From assembly GCF_000209165.1 (NCBI RefSeq), contig NC_009043.1, positions 1,302,001-1,366,000 on the forward strand: a stretch of DNA of 64,000 nt, written 5' to 3'. The translations under genes and the position numbers were made by a program. The notes beneath the pieces are model-generated. The model searched no databases, was not told where the DNA came from, and saw only the letters and a list, made by a program, of their open reading frames with translations. Positions 20,172 to 30,097 of this stretch are shown here, one piece after another. The number at the start of each line of letters is the position of its first letter. Within the stretch, counting starts at the first letter, position 1. Origin of the DNA: Scheffersomyces stipitis CBS 6054. Taxonomy: Eukaryota; Ascomycota; Pichiomycetes; Serinales; Debaryomycetaceae.

Positions 20172-21256
20172 CTCAAGAGTTACGTTACTATGGGATTTCT
20201 ATATATTTATTCACTTCGAGGGGTCATTATTAGCTTCATTGCGTATACATTCAATAAATATTGTACGAACTAACAGAACTAGCGTAGGAAAAACAGAAGA
20301 AGTTTTAGTACTAAACAGGCACCCGCATAACTCAATTTCGTACCGAATTAAGGGCGGAATCGATTATTAATTTTATTTATTGCAAATTCGAAAAGGAAAA
20401 CTTTGCCGAGCAGTAAAACATCAATATCGTTCAGAAAAAAATCGTAAAAAACAGTAAAAAATATTTAAAAATGAAATAAAGGAATTAATGATTATATTAA
20501 GGCGGGGGGTTTTCTGCCCCCAAATGCCGTTACAAACATAATAAGAATCAAAAAATTTGCACCGCCGTTTCCTTCAGTTGCAGGTAGCTCATCTCGCTTG
20601 TCTTCAACATTCACAATAAAATAATTGAAAAAATAAGCAATAAGGAAAGGTTATGGAAAATCGGAGTTCACCTAAAAGCTGTACATCAAATTTTTTGCAC
20701 CTATTTGGATTGTCGAGATAAGATCTGTGAATCTGTCCATAGCCACCTTACCCCACAAGTCGATAACGCTGAGAAAGGATATGCAAATGGTTAAAACTTA
20801 GAGGGGTTTATCACAATCTAAGCGCTAACAGAAGGTGTGAACGAAGGTTGTGATGGTTTTGGGCTTTGGCAGAATTGGTAAGTTTGCTAACAGCAACCTT
20901 CAACGAAGAGGTCTAAATTTTTGTTCGTGGCATTTTTCTGTGAGCGGCTTTTTTGGAACCAAATGCCTTATGCGCACCGCCCAAATAGGCAACTTAGTCG
21001 CAAAATTGCACAAGGCTTCATGTCTCAGTTGCAGTTGCCTTTCAACGATACTCTATGCTATCTGAAGCTCTTGCATATCATATACTGCAGCTTCTAAAGT
21101 GTAATCACAGATTGCTTAAGACTTTGCTCGGGCTCTTGCGACAGATGGCCCTATATAAAACGCCAATCCCTCATGAATTTAATCAGAAGACATAGCTGTA
21201 GAATCTTAAGAATTGGCTTATCTTTGTAACATAAAGAACACCAGGTCTCGACTACA
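20172..21256. promoter_or_regulatory. Permease upstream region with GATA sites and TATA box
   Basis: No gene seen in 1.1 kb. GATAAG at 20717-20722, GATAA at 20762-20766 and TTATC at 20808-20812 are candidate nitrogen-control GATA sites, which is usual for amino-acid permeases. TATATAAAA at 21152-21160 is a likely TATA box, about 100 bp before the ATG. A G-run/C-run hairpin (20504-20521) lies nearer the SKG6 3' end. Confidence 0.5.
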
Positions 21257-22942
21257 ATGACTGCAACTGAAAAAGAAGTCATACCCATAATCTCCTTTAC
21301 CGAAAACATTTCCACCTCGGAAGGAAAACCCTCTGACATTCTTGAATATGCTGGAAGTGAGTCTTCCTTGGAAGAAGTAATTCCTAAGGATGAAATCAAG
21401 AGAAGCTTGAAGGCTAGACAAATTTCCATGATTGCAATAGGTGGGAGTATTGGTACTGGTTTATTCATCTCTACAGGTTCAACTCTTGCTGATGCGGGTC
21501 CAGTATCAGCCCTTATATCTTTCTTGTTCATGACAACGTTAGCATTTTCAGTTACCCAATCTTTGGGAGAAATGGCAACTTTAATCCCCGTTGCTGGATC
21601 TTTCACCCAATTTGTTACCAGATGGTGCTCCCCTGCTCTAGGTGCTGCCAATGGTTGGAACTATTGGTTCTCGTGGGCCATTACTTTTGCCTTGGAATTG
21701 TCTGTTGTTGGCCAGATTATTCAGAAGTGGACCGATGCTGTTCCACTCGAAGCTTGGATCAGTATCTTCTTCGTTTTGTTGACAGTGTTCAACCTTTTCC
21801 CAGTCAAATACTATGGTGAAGTTGAGTTTTGGATTGCTTTTATCAAAGTGATAGCAGTATTTGGTTGGATAATTTATGCTTTCGTTATGGTCTGCGGAGG
21901 TGGTGAAACGGGTCCAGTTGGTTTCAGATACTGGAGGAATCCCGGCCCTTGGGGACCTGGTATTTTGGTTGAAAACAAAAACACAGGCAGATTTTTGGGT
22001 TGGTTAGCTTCTTTGATCAGTGCTGCATTTACATTCCAAGGTACCGAGTTGGTTGGAATTTCAGCTGGAGAAAGTAGCAACCCTAGGAAAACTGTACCAT
22101 CTGCTATCAGAAAGGTCTTATTCAGAATTTTGGTATTCTACGTTTTGTGTATGCTCTTTATTGGATTATTAGTACCATACGATGATCCAAAGCTTTCTGC
22201 CAACGGAAGCTACACTGCCTCTTCCCCATTCATTGTTGCTATGCAAAATTCAGGAACTAAGGTTTTGCCAGATGTCTTCAATGCTGTAGTATTGATGACA
22301 ATTGTCTCAGCTGGAAATTCTAACGTTTACTGCGGATCACGTATTTTGTATGGTTTAGCACAATCTGGTGTTGCACCCAAAGTTTTTAAGAAGACCACAA
22401 AGCAAGGTGTACCATACGTTTCCGTTATTTTCACTGCCTTGTTTGGTTTATTGGGATTCTTGGCCACTTCCTCTAGAGGCAATGAAGCCTTCAATTGGTT
22501 GTTGAACATCATTGCTACTTCTGGAATGATTGCCTGGGGTTTTATCAGTTACACACACATTAGATTCATGAATGTGTTGAAATCCAGAAACATCAGCCGT
22601 GACTCTTTGCCGTTCAAGGCCAAATTTATGCCTTTCAATGCTTACTATGCTGCAATTGCTATTTTCATTTTGGTATTTGTCCAAGGGTTCCAATGTTTCT
22701 TTGATTTCACTGCTACTGGTTTCTTCACCGCATATGTTTCGCTTATTCTTTTTGTTGTGTGTTTCATAGTGTTCCACTTCGTTTTCAACGGCTTTGGAAG
22801 AAAATCCTTCGAATGGTCATCATTCTTGGTGCCTCTTGATGAATGTGATATTGATACTGGAGTAAGAGAGATAGAAGAAATGGAATGGGAAGAGAACGAG
22901 CCAACAAATATATGGCAGAAATTCTGGAGCTGGGTTTCGTAA
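21257..22942 (+). CDS. CAN1: Basic amino-acid permease, CAN1/LYP1/ALP1 group
   Basis: The 561-residue protein belongs to the yeast amino-acid permease (APC) family and should import arginine, lysine or a related cationic amino acid by proton symport. The hallmark first segment [17 protein letters not shown] follows a short cytoplasmic tail and KRSLKARQ. Twelve hydrophobic segments are visible. The substrate-binding segment [22 protein letters not shown] identifies the subfamily as CAN1/LYP1/ALP1. The C-terminus ends in WQKFWSWVS, as in basic permeases. Which of the three substrates it prefers is not settled by sequence. The N-terminal tail has lysines that could serve for ubiquitin-driven turnover. 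Confidence 0.88.
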   Translation: MTATEKEVIPIISFTENISTSEGKPSDILEYAGSESSLEEVIPKDEIKRSLKARQISMIAIGGSIGTGLFISTGSTLADAGPVSALISFLFMTTLAFSVTQSLGEMATLIPVAGSFTQFVTRWCSPALGAANGWNYWFSWAITFALELSVVGQIIQKWTDAVPLEAWISIFFVLLTVFNLFPVKYYGEVEFWIAFIKVIAVFGWIIYAFVMVCGGGETGPVGFRYWRNPGPWGPGILVENKNTGRFLGWLASLISAAFTFQGTELVGISAGESSNPRKTVPSAIRKVLFRILVFYVLCMLFIGLLVPYDDPKLSANGSYTASSPFIVAMQNSGTKVLPDVFNAVVLMTIVSAGNSNVYCGSRILYGLAQSGVAPKVFKKTTKQGVPYVSVIFTALFGLLGFLATSSRGNEAFNWLLNIIATSGMIAWGFISYTHIRFMNVLKSRNISRDSLPFKAKFMPFNAYYAAIAIFILVFVQGFQCFFDFTATGFFTAYVSLILFVVCFIVFHFVFNGFGRKSFEWSSFLVPLDECDIDTGVREIEEMEWEENEPTNIWQKFWSWVS

Positions 22943-23746
22943 GGACTACATTTTTGGAACTCACATTTAATGAATTTATAATTTAAATAAGTAATGACTA
23001 ATTCTATTTGACGATCATGTTTATAATTAATTGACAATTGTAGATAATCAAGAACGAAGTCTTTATACACTATTGGGTGCAAAAAGATCAACAGAAAAGA
23101 AATGTACTTTGTTCACAAATTTTACATGTTCCAGAACATTTCTGCATTTCAATAAAAAGCTTCGAAGTTAGAGACAATATGAAAAAGAATTCCGAGTCTG
23201 TAGTATTTATCGTTAAGGTAATTCAGGAATGTACATGCTTTTCCATCCTTTTCTTCAGAAATATGTGGTATATTCACTTAGTCTCTCTCATCAGCAACCA
23301 AAAAAGAGAACTCGCACACAAAATCGAGTCACGTGCTTTTCTGAAAAATCTCTCTCGACCAACCAGATTGCCTCTCTAATTCTGTGAGATTATCAACAAA
23401 ACCGAGAACGCCATAATAAAACAGTGAGAAAACCAATTTTAGCTTTCACAGTATAACCAGCGCCACACACAGAAGTAAGTACCACAGGCATTGTCGTGTC
23501 CATTTCTGAAGTGTTCAAGACCGAATTACCCTCAAGTTATAGTGTTTTCCGCGATTCGAAGTAGTTTCAGACTTCATTTTTCAGTCGTAATGTGCCCAAT
23601 TGAAAAATTCAAAGAATCAGAGAATAGCTAATTGAAGAACATGAAAATCGTTGAAATTGCTATGAATTCATGGTTTTTTTGTATTGAAGAATCAGAATTT
23701 CATTTTTTGACCAAATCCCAAAAACAAATATTAACAATTCTAGAAT
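22943..23746. other. Intergenic region with possible 5' UTR intron of MIC10
   Basis: No protein gene recognised. A GTAAGT at 23475-23480 could pair with ATATTAACAATTCTAG (acceptor AG at 23742-23743), three bases before the MIC10 ATG, giving a 269-nt intron in the leader. The branch site TATTAAC differs from the TACTAAC consensus by one base. TCACGTG near 23330 is an E-box. Confidence 0.35.
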
Positions 23747-24001
23747 ATGTCTACTGAATCTCAAGTTGTTCCATCTGGTACTTCGCAAAACTTATTGAAC
23801 GATAAGTGGGATGTTGTCTTGTCCAACACTTTGATCAAGACCGGTTTAGGTTTCGGTGGAGGTGTATTGGCATCCATATTGTTGTTCAAGAGAAGATCAT
23901 TCCCAGTTTGGTTGGGTATTGGTTTTGGCTTGGGTAGAGGCTACTCTGAAGGAGATGCTATTTTCAGATCCAACCACGGCTTGAGAACTGTGAAAGCATA
24001 A
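23747..24001 (+). CDS. MIC10: MICOS subunit Mic10
   Basis: The 84-residue protein forms the core of MICOS, the complex that shapes crista junctions of the mitochondrial inner membrane. It shows the two family glycine motifs in its two hairpin membrane segments: TGLGFGGGV in the first and [14 protein letters not shown] in the second. A short basic loop (FKRRSFP) separates them, as in all Mic10 proteins. Length and layout are normal for the family (97 residues in S. cerevisiae). A candidate 5' UTR intron ends three bases before the ATG. Confidence 0.93.
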   Translation: MSTESQVVPSGTSQNLLNDKWDVVLSNTLIKTGLGFGGGVLASILLFKRRSFPVWLGIGFGLGRGYSEGDAIFRSNHGLRTVKA

Positions 24002-24578
24002 AGTAGTATTGTCTACGTTACCATATTTCCTATAGCCACAGCATGTTTCACATTAAGCCAACGTAATCATGCCTCCCATCTGATCCATAATAGATACACC
24101 GTATAATTATTTATTCTTTGAAGTTCGTGATTTCAGAACGAAGCCAGATCTTCAAGAACATGCTATTGTCAAAAACAACCGTTCACTTTCATTCTAGATT
24201 TAGCATAAACATAAGTTATCTTATATATACTAAATTGTTGTGGGAGATCATTTCATGGTTTACCCTTTATCTTAAAATATAAACAGTATACGAAATGTTG
24301 ATGAAAAATCAGACTGTAAAGTGTAGTCTATAAAGAATGGTACCTGTAGTTGATGAAATTCAAGTAATCCCAAACTATTTGAAAGCATAAATATGAAAAT
24401 ATATAAAGGCTTCACTTTCGTTTCAATTCACGGTGGATATAGAATCTCGGATATGAGCCCCAGATTTGAGATGTTCTGCGGAAAGCTTATTAGAGGGCTA
24501 TTTTTTGTCTACTGAAAAATCAAATTTTCGTAATAACCAGAATTATTTACTATCTGCTTGTTTATTTGTATTGCCAGT
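24002..24578. other. Intergenic region, no gene seen
   Basis: This A+T-rich 577-bp stretch separates two genes on the same strand. I see no tRNA, open frame with family traits, or repeat. Confidence 0.5.
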
Positions 24579-25556
24579 ATGAGTGATGAGGGTATAGAGC
24601 AGATATTGAATGGGGATATAGATCTATACGAGTTCCTAGAAGTACAGCCGTCGAACTCAAAGCCCGAGATCAGAAGACAGTACAGACGCAAAGCTTTGAT
24701 ATATCATCCAGATAAAGAAGGGGGAGATGCCCATAAGTTCGACTTGCTTTTGAAAGCGTACGAAATTCTCGTCAACGATGAGCTCAAGAACCAGTATGAC
24801 CAAATTAAGGCAATAAAGAAACGAAAACAGACTAGTAGAGAGCAATTGTTGAATTTGACTAGACAGTTCCAGGAAGAATTAGAGAAAGCAGAGAAACTGG
24901 CACAGGACGAATTGAACTTTGTCAATAGACGAAAGAGGCAGAATGACTTGGAAAAGTTGAAGGAAGAAGGCTTGAAACGAAGAAGAACGCTCGAGGAGAA
25001 ACTTACTGCAAAGAGCACATCTAAAACTGTTACGAGAAAGTATACTTCTTTTGAAGAAATACCGATCAAACGTCGCATCACATTCGATGACCCAACTTCA
25101 AATTCCAGCACAACAAACCAAAGGTTGAAAATTAAATGGAAGTATAAGTCTGAACTAAAAGGTCTCATAACAGAAGATGTGATCAAGCAAATCATGGAGA
25201 TATTCGGCAAAGTGAGCCATGTACAATTATTGAAATCAAAGGATAAACATCCCAGATATAGCTACGCTTTGATCACTTACGAAAATTCCGAAGACAGTGA
25301 AAAAGCTTTACTGTACAACTACAGAGAATCGGCCAGACTATGGGATGGAACCAATGTCAGAAAGCTAGCTAGCTTACTAAGAGACTGTGTTATTGTAGAT
25401 GAATCCAAAGAAAAAGATGATGGAATTATAGACAAAATCAAAGGGAATGTCAATTTGCCAGCAGATTTCAAATTGCTGAGTATTCACAAACCTAAAATAG
25501 ATTCGATTTTGAATAATTTCACGTTAACCCACCTAGAGAATCTACAAAAAATGTAA
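24579..25556 (+). CDS. CWC23: J-protein splicing factor Cwc23 (DNAJC17-like)
   Basis: The 325-residue protein pairs an N-terminal J domain with a C-terminal RNA-recognition fold, as in Cwc23 / DNAJC17, which helps spliceosome disassembly. The J domain covers about residues 14-80, with the Hsp70-activating HPD at 43-45. A basic coiled-coil linker (residues about 80-165, rich in K, R, E) follows. The C-terminal part has an RRM-like pattern (KIKWKYKSELKG, then IFGKVSHVQLL and YALITYE). The start at 24579 is the first ATG; the frame extends upstream only with a TTG. It converges on KAE1. Confidence 0.85.
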   Translation: MSDEGIEQILNGDIDLYEFLEVQPSNSKPEIRRQYRRKALIYHPDKEGGDAHKFDLLLKAYEILVNDELKNQYDQIKAIKKRKQTSREQLLNLTRQFQEELEKAEKLAQDELNFVNRRKRQNDLEKLKEEGLKRRRTLEEKLTAKSTSKTVTRKYTSFEEIPIKRRITFDDPTSNSSTTNQRLKIKWKYKSELKGLITEDVIKQIMEIFGKVSHVQLLKSKDKHPRYSYALITYENSEDSEKALLYNYRESARLWDGTNVRKLASLLRDCVIVDESKEKDDGIIDKIKGNVNLPADFKLLSIHKPKIDSILNNFTLTHLENLQKM

Positions 25557-25778
25557 AATCCGTATCTGACTCCAATATAGTGGGAGTTGATCGTGAAGAT
25601 CATATAAGGAGGCTTTTAAGAATTTAATGAATAATATACGACCTGATAGAAAACTAGATCCAGGATCTAATTCACCACCACCAATACAAAATCGAGTAGG
25701 TATAGCCCGAGTTTGCACTGTAGAGGTCGAAAGCCTACAATACAATGAAATAGTCTATGCAATGTATACGAACGGAAT

Positions 25779-26897
25779 CTAGTCATCTCTCCATTTTACA
25801 AATACTTCGTCAGTTCTGAATCTCTGTGTACAGACAGTGTTCCAGAGGTCGTTTGTCTGACCGGTTCTGTAACTCAACAACCCGGCATGAGCTATCATTA
25901 TGCCGTTATCTATACAGAATCTTTCGTCGGTGGCATAGATCTGGCCGTTTTTCCTATCTTGGATCATCAACTTCATCATCTCTTGTAACCGCTCGTTGGA
26001 CCCTACACCACCTACAATCAACACCTGGTTACTATTCACATGGGCTAAAGCACGTTCTGTGATTTCTACCAACATAGAGTACAAGATCTCCTGAAGAGAG
26101 AAGCAAAGATCCTCCGCAGTAATAAGTTCTCCTGTTTCTTCGTCTACGAGCTTTTTACCCTGTTTGCCAAACATGTCCTTGGCCAAGCCGTCTACATGGG
26201 CCAATATCCCAGACATTGACAAGTCCATTCCTTTTACAGTATAAGGTAAGTTGACCAAATGTTTACCCTTTTTGGCCATTTGTTCGATGTTGTATCCTGG
26301 CGCAGGCTCGTTCGGTATCTTGAGTGTTCTAGCAAATCTGTCCAAACAATTCCCTATGGCGATATCAAGCGTTTCTCCAAAGATTCTGTATCTCTGTTTA
26401 GAATATGCAATCACCTGCGTATTTCCACCACTGACATATAAAACTACGGGGTTGTCGGCTCCGGTGATCTCTCTTCCCATCTCAATGTGGCCCACGCAGT
26501 GATTTACTCCAACTAGAGGCAACTCCCATAACTGGGCCAATGTACGAGCAGCAACAACTACACTCTGTAATGGAGCACCCATTCCAGGGCCCTGGGTGAA
26601 ACAAATACAGTCAAGGTCTGCTCCCGTGACTTTGGCTTCGCTCAATGCTCTTTTAATAATTCTCACTACCCAGTTTCGGTGATGTCTGGCTGTATCCCGA
26701 GGAAGGAAGCCTTCTCCTGGAGGAGTGACATATGTATCTCTAACATTCAGGAGGACTTCTGCTCGGTTAGTCTGCGACAATTGGCCCACTGGTTGTCTGA
26801 TAATTCCCACTCCTAACTTGTTGGCTGAACCTTCTAGTCCAAGTGCAATATAATAGTCTCTACCAGGCTTCACGTATTTATCGAGATCTACTGTCAT
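25779..26897 (-). CDS. KAE1: KEOPS/EKC complex tRNA threonylcarbamoyl transferase Kae1
   Basis: The 372-residue protein is the catalytic subunit of KEOPS/EKC, which adds threonylcarbamoyl to A37 of ANN-decoding tRNAs. The ASKHA fold is complete: metal-binding histidines in [11 protein letters not shown] (H133 and H137), the phosphate-binding loops [11 protein letters not shown] and [11 protein letters not shown], and the closing [12 protein letters not shown]. The start is ATG at 26897; the longer frame to 26981 begins with TTG. Length matches S. cerevisiae Kae1 (386 residues). Upstream is a triple 14-bp array of CATAGTTAAGACTA (27059-27096), shared with the divergent SPC34. Its tRNA-Ile substrate class is encoded twice in the window. 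Confidence 0.95.
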   Translation of the reverse strand: MTVDLDKYVKPGRDYYIALGLEGSANKLGVGIIRQPVGQLSQTNRAEVLLNVRDTYVTPPGEGFLPRDTARHHRNWVVRIIKRALSEAKVTGADLDCICFTQGPGMGAPLQSVVVAARTLAQLWELPLVGVNHCVGHIEMGREITGADNPVVLYVSGGNTQVIAYSKQRYRIFGETLDIAIGNCLDRFARTLKIPNEPAPGYNIEQMAKKGKHLVNLPYTVKGMDLSMSGILAHVDGLAKDMFGKQGKKLVDEETGELITAEDLCFSLQEILYSMLVEITERALAHVNSNQVLIVGGVGSNERLQEMMKLMIQDRKNGQIYATDERFCIDNGIMIAHAGLLSYRTGQTNDLWNTVCTQRFRTDEVFVKWRDD

Positions 26898-27516
26898 AAT
26901 GGATGAAAAATGATGTTGATAAATTGAAAATCCGGATACTCCAAGAAGGTAATGACGAAGGTTATAAGTGCAAAGTATCAAGGTACTTGTAATGGAATAT
27001 GTTGTAGGTTGGTAGAACGAATATTGAGAAGTGATAAATAAATTCTGTGCGAAGAGCTCATAGTTAAGACTACATAGTTAAGACTACATAGTTAAGAAAT
27101 GAGAATCGAAAATTGCGACAGCAGCAGTTGCAGGAATCAGATCCGAGATTCAAACAAACATAAACAAACATCTACAACTTTTAGAAGTCACACTTATATA
27201 TTCTAATATCATTCTATTCGTAGGGACACCAAAAGTGTTTGATAAATTTACATTACAATTTCCACCATAGCAGATATCTATTCAGATTTAATTGGAATTG
27301 TTTCATATTTGATATTGGAAATATTTTAGTACTCGTTTGGAGAGATATACATATATTATCAAATATATCCAAATAACTTCCATACTATCCAAAACATCTG
27401 CTATCTCCTGTTTCCATCAATAGGGTGTATTTTGATATTAAACTATTACGAATTACTGTCTTGATACAAGCACAACAGAACTCATCATACTACATTTCCT
27501 ACATTCAATCTTCATT
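26898..27516. promoter_or_regulatory. KAE1/SPC34 divergent region with triple CATAGTTAAG array
   Basis: CATAGTTAAG occurs at 27059-27068, 27073-27082 and 27087-27096, each spaced exactly 14 bp, about 160-200 bp before the KAE1 ATG. SPC34 starts a further 420 bp away. No gene is visible in the 619 bp. Confidence 0.6.
27059..27096 (+). repeat. Tandem array of three CATAGTTAAG units, 14-bp period
   Basis: Three perfect CATAGTTAAG cores separated by ACTA, period 14 bp, the last followed by AAATG. The same core and the same 14-bp spacing recur upstream of COX11 and SEC15, which argues for a functional multi-site element rather than chance slippage. Confidence 0.6.
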
Positions 27517-28371
27517 ATGGCATCACTCAACTATTTTCTCGACAGAACAGAGCAATCAATCCGTTCAATACAATCACAGACGTTTGCGTCTCCTGGAATC
27601 TTTACCAATGCTGTAGTCAAAAAGCCCAATATCATGGCGCTTCTCAAGGATCCAACTTCAGACGAAAGATCGCTCTACAAGATCAGCAAACCCAGAATGA
27701 AGACAACAAAAGCAAGCACAGAAATTCGCCGCAGGAAAAGAGCAGCACTTGCTGACGAATTTATGGAAATTAAGCCCGAAAGAGTGGATGGCAAATCTAC
27801 ATATGTAGATCGTAGTTTTTATGGAGTGGATAATGCAGCTGAAACCAATGAAGAGAAAGAAGAAGTTGTAAAACGCACCGTTGTTCAACTACCAGAATTG
27901 AGTTACGATTTTCCAGCCATAAATAAGAATGTAACTCATTCCAATGTTCCTTCTTCTCCTACCAAAAGTGGTATTCCTACTTCAAACGCTTATTTTGCGT
28001 TGCTGTCGCCTGAAGAAGCTGATCCTAGTAAATTGATAGACCAGGTTTTGACTTTACTTCAGAAGTACCCTACATTGATTGTCAATCAGGAGGGTATCAT
28101 GGAGAAGTTGAATGCTCATCAAACTGACTATGTGCAATTGCAAGAACAAATCAACCAGTTGGAGAATGAAATTGAAACACAAAAGAAACAATTGAACATC
28201 TTGAATATCAACTATAATGACATCACGAGTCCCATTCGCTCAGAGTCCAGTGGACACATGAGAACACGCGAGAGTTTTGAAGACGAAATCGATATTGATG
28301 AGTATATAGCCAAGGAAGAGCAGGAGATAGAGGAGCTCGAAAACCAGCTAAATGAGAGACAGAAAATATAG
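27517..28371 (+). CDS. SPC34: DASH/Dam1 complex subunit Spc34
   Basis: The 284-residue protein is a subunit of the DASH ring that couples kinetochores to spindle microtubules. The N-terminal SLNYFLDRTEQSIRSI and the PGIFTNAVV segment (residues about 27-35) fit Spc34, whose S. cerevisiae form has PPGIFHNA at the equivalent place and is 295 residues long. A basic linker (SKPRMKTTKASTEIRRRKR) follows and could be a phosphorylation or microtubule-binding region. The C-terminal half is coiled coil (NAHQTDYVQLQEQINQLEN and the closing EELENQLNERQ). Other DASH subunits are not nearby. Confidence 0.8.
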   Translation: MASLNYFLDRTEQSIRSIQSQTFASPGIFTNAVVKKPNIMALLKDPTSDERSLYKISKPRMKTTKASTEIRRRKRAALADEFMEIKPERVDGKSTYVDRSFYGVDNAAETNEEKEEVVKRTVVQLPELSYDFPAINKNVTHSNVPSSPTKSGIPTSNAYFALLSPEEADPSKLIDQVLTLLQKYPTLIVNQEGIMEKLNAHQTDYVQLQEQINQLENEIETQKKQLNILNINYNDITSPIRSESSGHMRTRESFEDEIDIDEYIAKEEQEIEELENQLNERQKI

Positions 28372-28664
28372 AAATCAAGTAATGACTAACGAAGATTAAG
28401 AATAGAAATATATCGCAATTAGAAGCAGTATTAGTGTACAGTCGCTTCATATTAATTTGAATTAATGATAGTAGGTCTAGCTGCACTTGTTAGATAGTTA
28501 CAAACAACGAGAGGCACCGTAATTGGCATTCTCTTCTTCTACATTTAAATTGGTTGAATCCAATATTATTGCTATTATACATTATATATAAGTTAAACTC
28601 ATTTTCCCAACAGAAGCATCATGAAATGGTCGCCCACACACAACACATTAAGTCTTCAAATAAC

Positions 28665-29146
28665 TTAAGCAATAGAAGTAAGGATGTCAGAGTCACCAGC
28701 GTCCAAAACAGACAAGGTACCGACTCTGAACAACTTACCACAGACAGTACCCAATTCGTTGTTACCACCTTGGAAGTAGTAGACTGGGGTCTTGGACAAC
28801 ATGGCGTAGTATTCCAATTCAGACTTTCTCAAAACTGGAGTGTTACCAGCAATGATGACCAACTTGGCCTTACCAGTTCTCAAGGACTTGACAACGGACT
28901 TGTAACCAAGGGTGTACTTACCAGACTTGATAACTAAACCTAACTTGGCGTTAATGTTTTCTTGGTTCTTAGATTTTGGGGCCTGAAGATGTTAGTATGA
29001 AGCCTAAGGGCTGTGTGATGTGCTGAATCGTTATAGTCATTATGGTATTACATTAATGTTTCATAAAGTATAAGTGCCTTTCATTTCTGAAAGTTCACTC
29101 GACTAGTGGTTCGTGGCAGACATCGTTAAAATAGTATACGGACCAT
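28665..29146 (-). CDS. RPL30: 60S ribosomal protein L30 (eL30), one intron
   Basis: Exon 1 is the ATG alone (29144-29146) and exon 2 runs 28982-28665, giving 106 residues. The intron (29143-28983, 161 nt) ends TACTAAC-ATCTTCAG, and its donor is the unusual GTCCGT. Exon 2 reads [20 protein letters not shown] and then the full L30 fold with [21 protein letters not shown] residues, ending [11 protein letters not shown]. cerevisiae RPL30 also has a one-codon first exon and a non-consensus donor (GTCAGT). A kink-turn structure overlaps the start codon (29141-29176). The gene converges on SPC34 and is divergent from RPL24. Confidence 0.93.
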
Positions 29147-29176
29147 CTCTGCGTTTATAATATTTACACTCCGGTC
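29141..29176 (-). promoter_or_regulatory. RPL30 autoregulatory kink-turn around the start codon
   Basis: On the transcribed strand GACCGGAGUGU (29176-29166) and ACGCAGAGAUGGUC (29154-29141) pair as GACC/GGUC and GUGU/ACGC around a purine-rich asymmetric loop with tandem G-A pairs. The second strand includes the AUG and the first bases of the donor site. These strands match, as I recall them, the RNA that S. cerevisiae L30 binds to block splicing and translation of its own message. The pairing is seen in sequence; binding is inferred from the known system. Confidence 0.8.
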
Positions 29177-29684
29177 TTGAGGTGATTGTAGAAGAAGTAG
29201 AAGAGATGGAGATATAAATTATGCAAGCAGTTTAAACGAGTGAAGAGTAGCAAAATTTTTCAGATTTCTGTGTGCAGGTACAGTCTCTATGGTGATTCCT
29301 CTAAAGGTTTCAGTTGACTTAACTATGGCCGTAGCGAGTTTTTCGTAAAGTATGAGAAAGGAAAAATGCGCACTAAAAAATGCAGTCACAGTACCACGTG
29401 ACATACGCCTGACTTATTAACTGTACTTCCTCTCAATGACCTGCATATCATACACGAATTAACTATGAGATTTTCATTTTTCATACTTCGCGGCCTCCAT
29501 AGTTAACGCTGTAGCCCTGGCTGACTTCGCACTAAATGCTGATTCTGCCTAACTTAACTATGTGCCTGCAGATAGTCTTCTCACCTTCAGACTTTGCCCA
29601 CTATGGGCGATTCTGGATTAGAAAAATTTTAGTAGATTTTTTTCTAATATATGTGTAGAACGTCTTCATAGTAACCAATAATAG
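29177..29684. promoter_or_regulatory. Divergent RPL30/RPL24 promoter with four TTAACTATG elements and an E-box
   Basis: TTAACTATG (or its complement CATAGTTAA) occurs at 29319-29327, 29459-29467, 29498-29506 and 29554-29562, the densest cluster in the window. CACGTG at 29395-29400, followed by AC, is a Cbf1-type site, which marks ribosomal-protein promoters in Candida-clade yeasts. Factor identity is inferred. Confidence 0.6.
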
Positions 29685-30088
29685 GTATGTTAACATAGGT
29701 GATAACTCGTTTGAGAAGAGGATACAAAGCATATAAGAGCCCTCCAACAGCAGCAGAACGTAAGTCCAAGTCAGGCATGGCCCGAATGTTCGTTTAAAAC
29801 CACTGAAATATGTTCTTATAGACATGAAATTATTGCTGGAAAAAGTGAAAAATCTGAAAATTCTCTGTAATCAACAGTCACAAATTCGACAGCCAAGTTG
29901 AAGAAGTTATTATTATCATATGCAATTCAGTCGTCAACGTGTAGTTTTGTTGAAGTTCCCAAATTACTAGAAGAAGATTGAAGAAGTAACAGTCAGAAGC
30001 CCATATACATCAATATCCTAGCAATGTATTCTCAACCAACGATGATTTAATTAAAATACACAGCAAGAATACTAACAAATGTTTCTAG
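29685..30088 (+). other. Probable 5' UTR intron of RPL24
   Basis: A consensus branch/acceptor pair TACTAAC (30070-30076) plus AG at 30087-30088 lies nine bases before the RPL24 ATG. GTATGT at 29685-29690 is the best donor (404 nt intron); GTAAGT at 29760-29765 is an alternative. The acceptor end is convincing, the donor less so. I see no box C/D or H/ACA snoRNA inside that I would call. Confidence 0.6.
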
Positions 30089-30097
30089 TTAATAAAA

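Noticed and set aside
20504..20521. G-run/C-run hairpin as a terminator
   Set aside because: Such hairpins do not terminate Pol II transcription in yeast; it may be chance.
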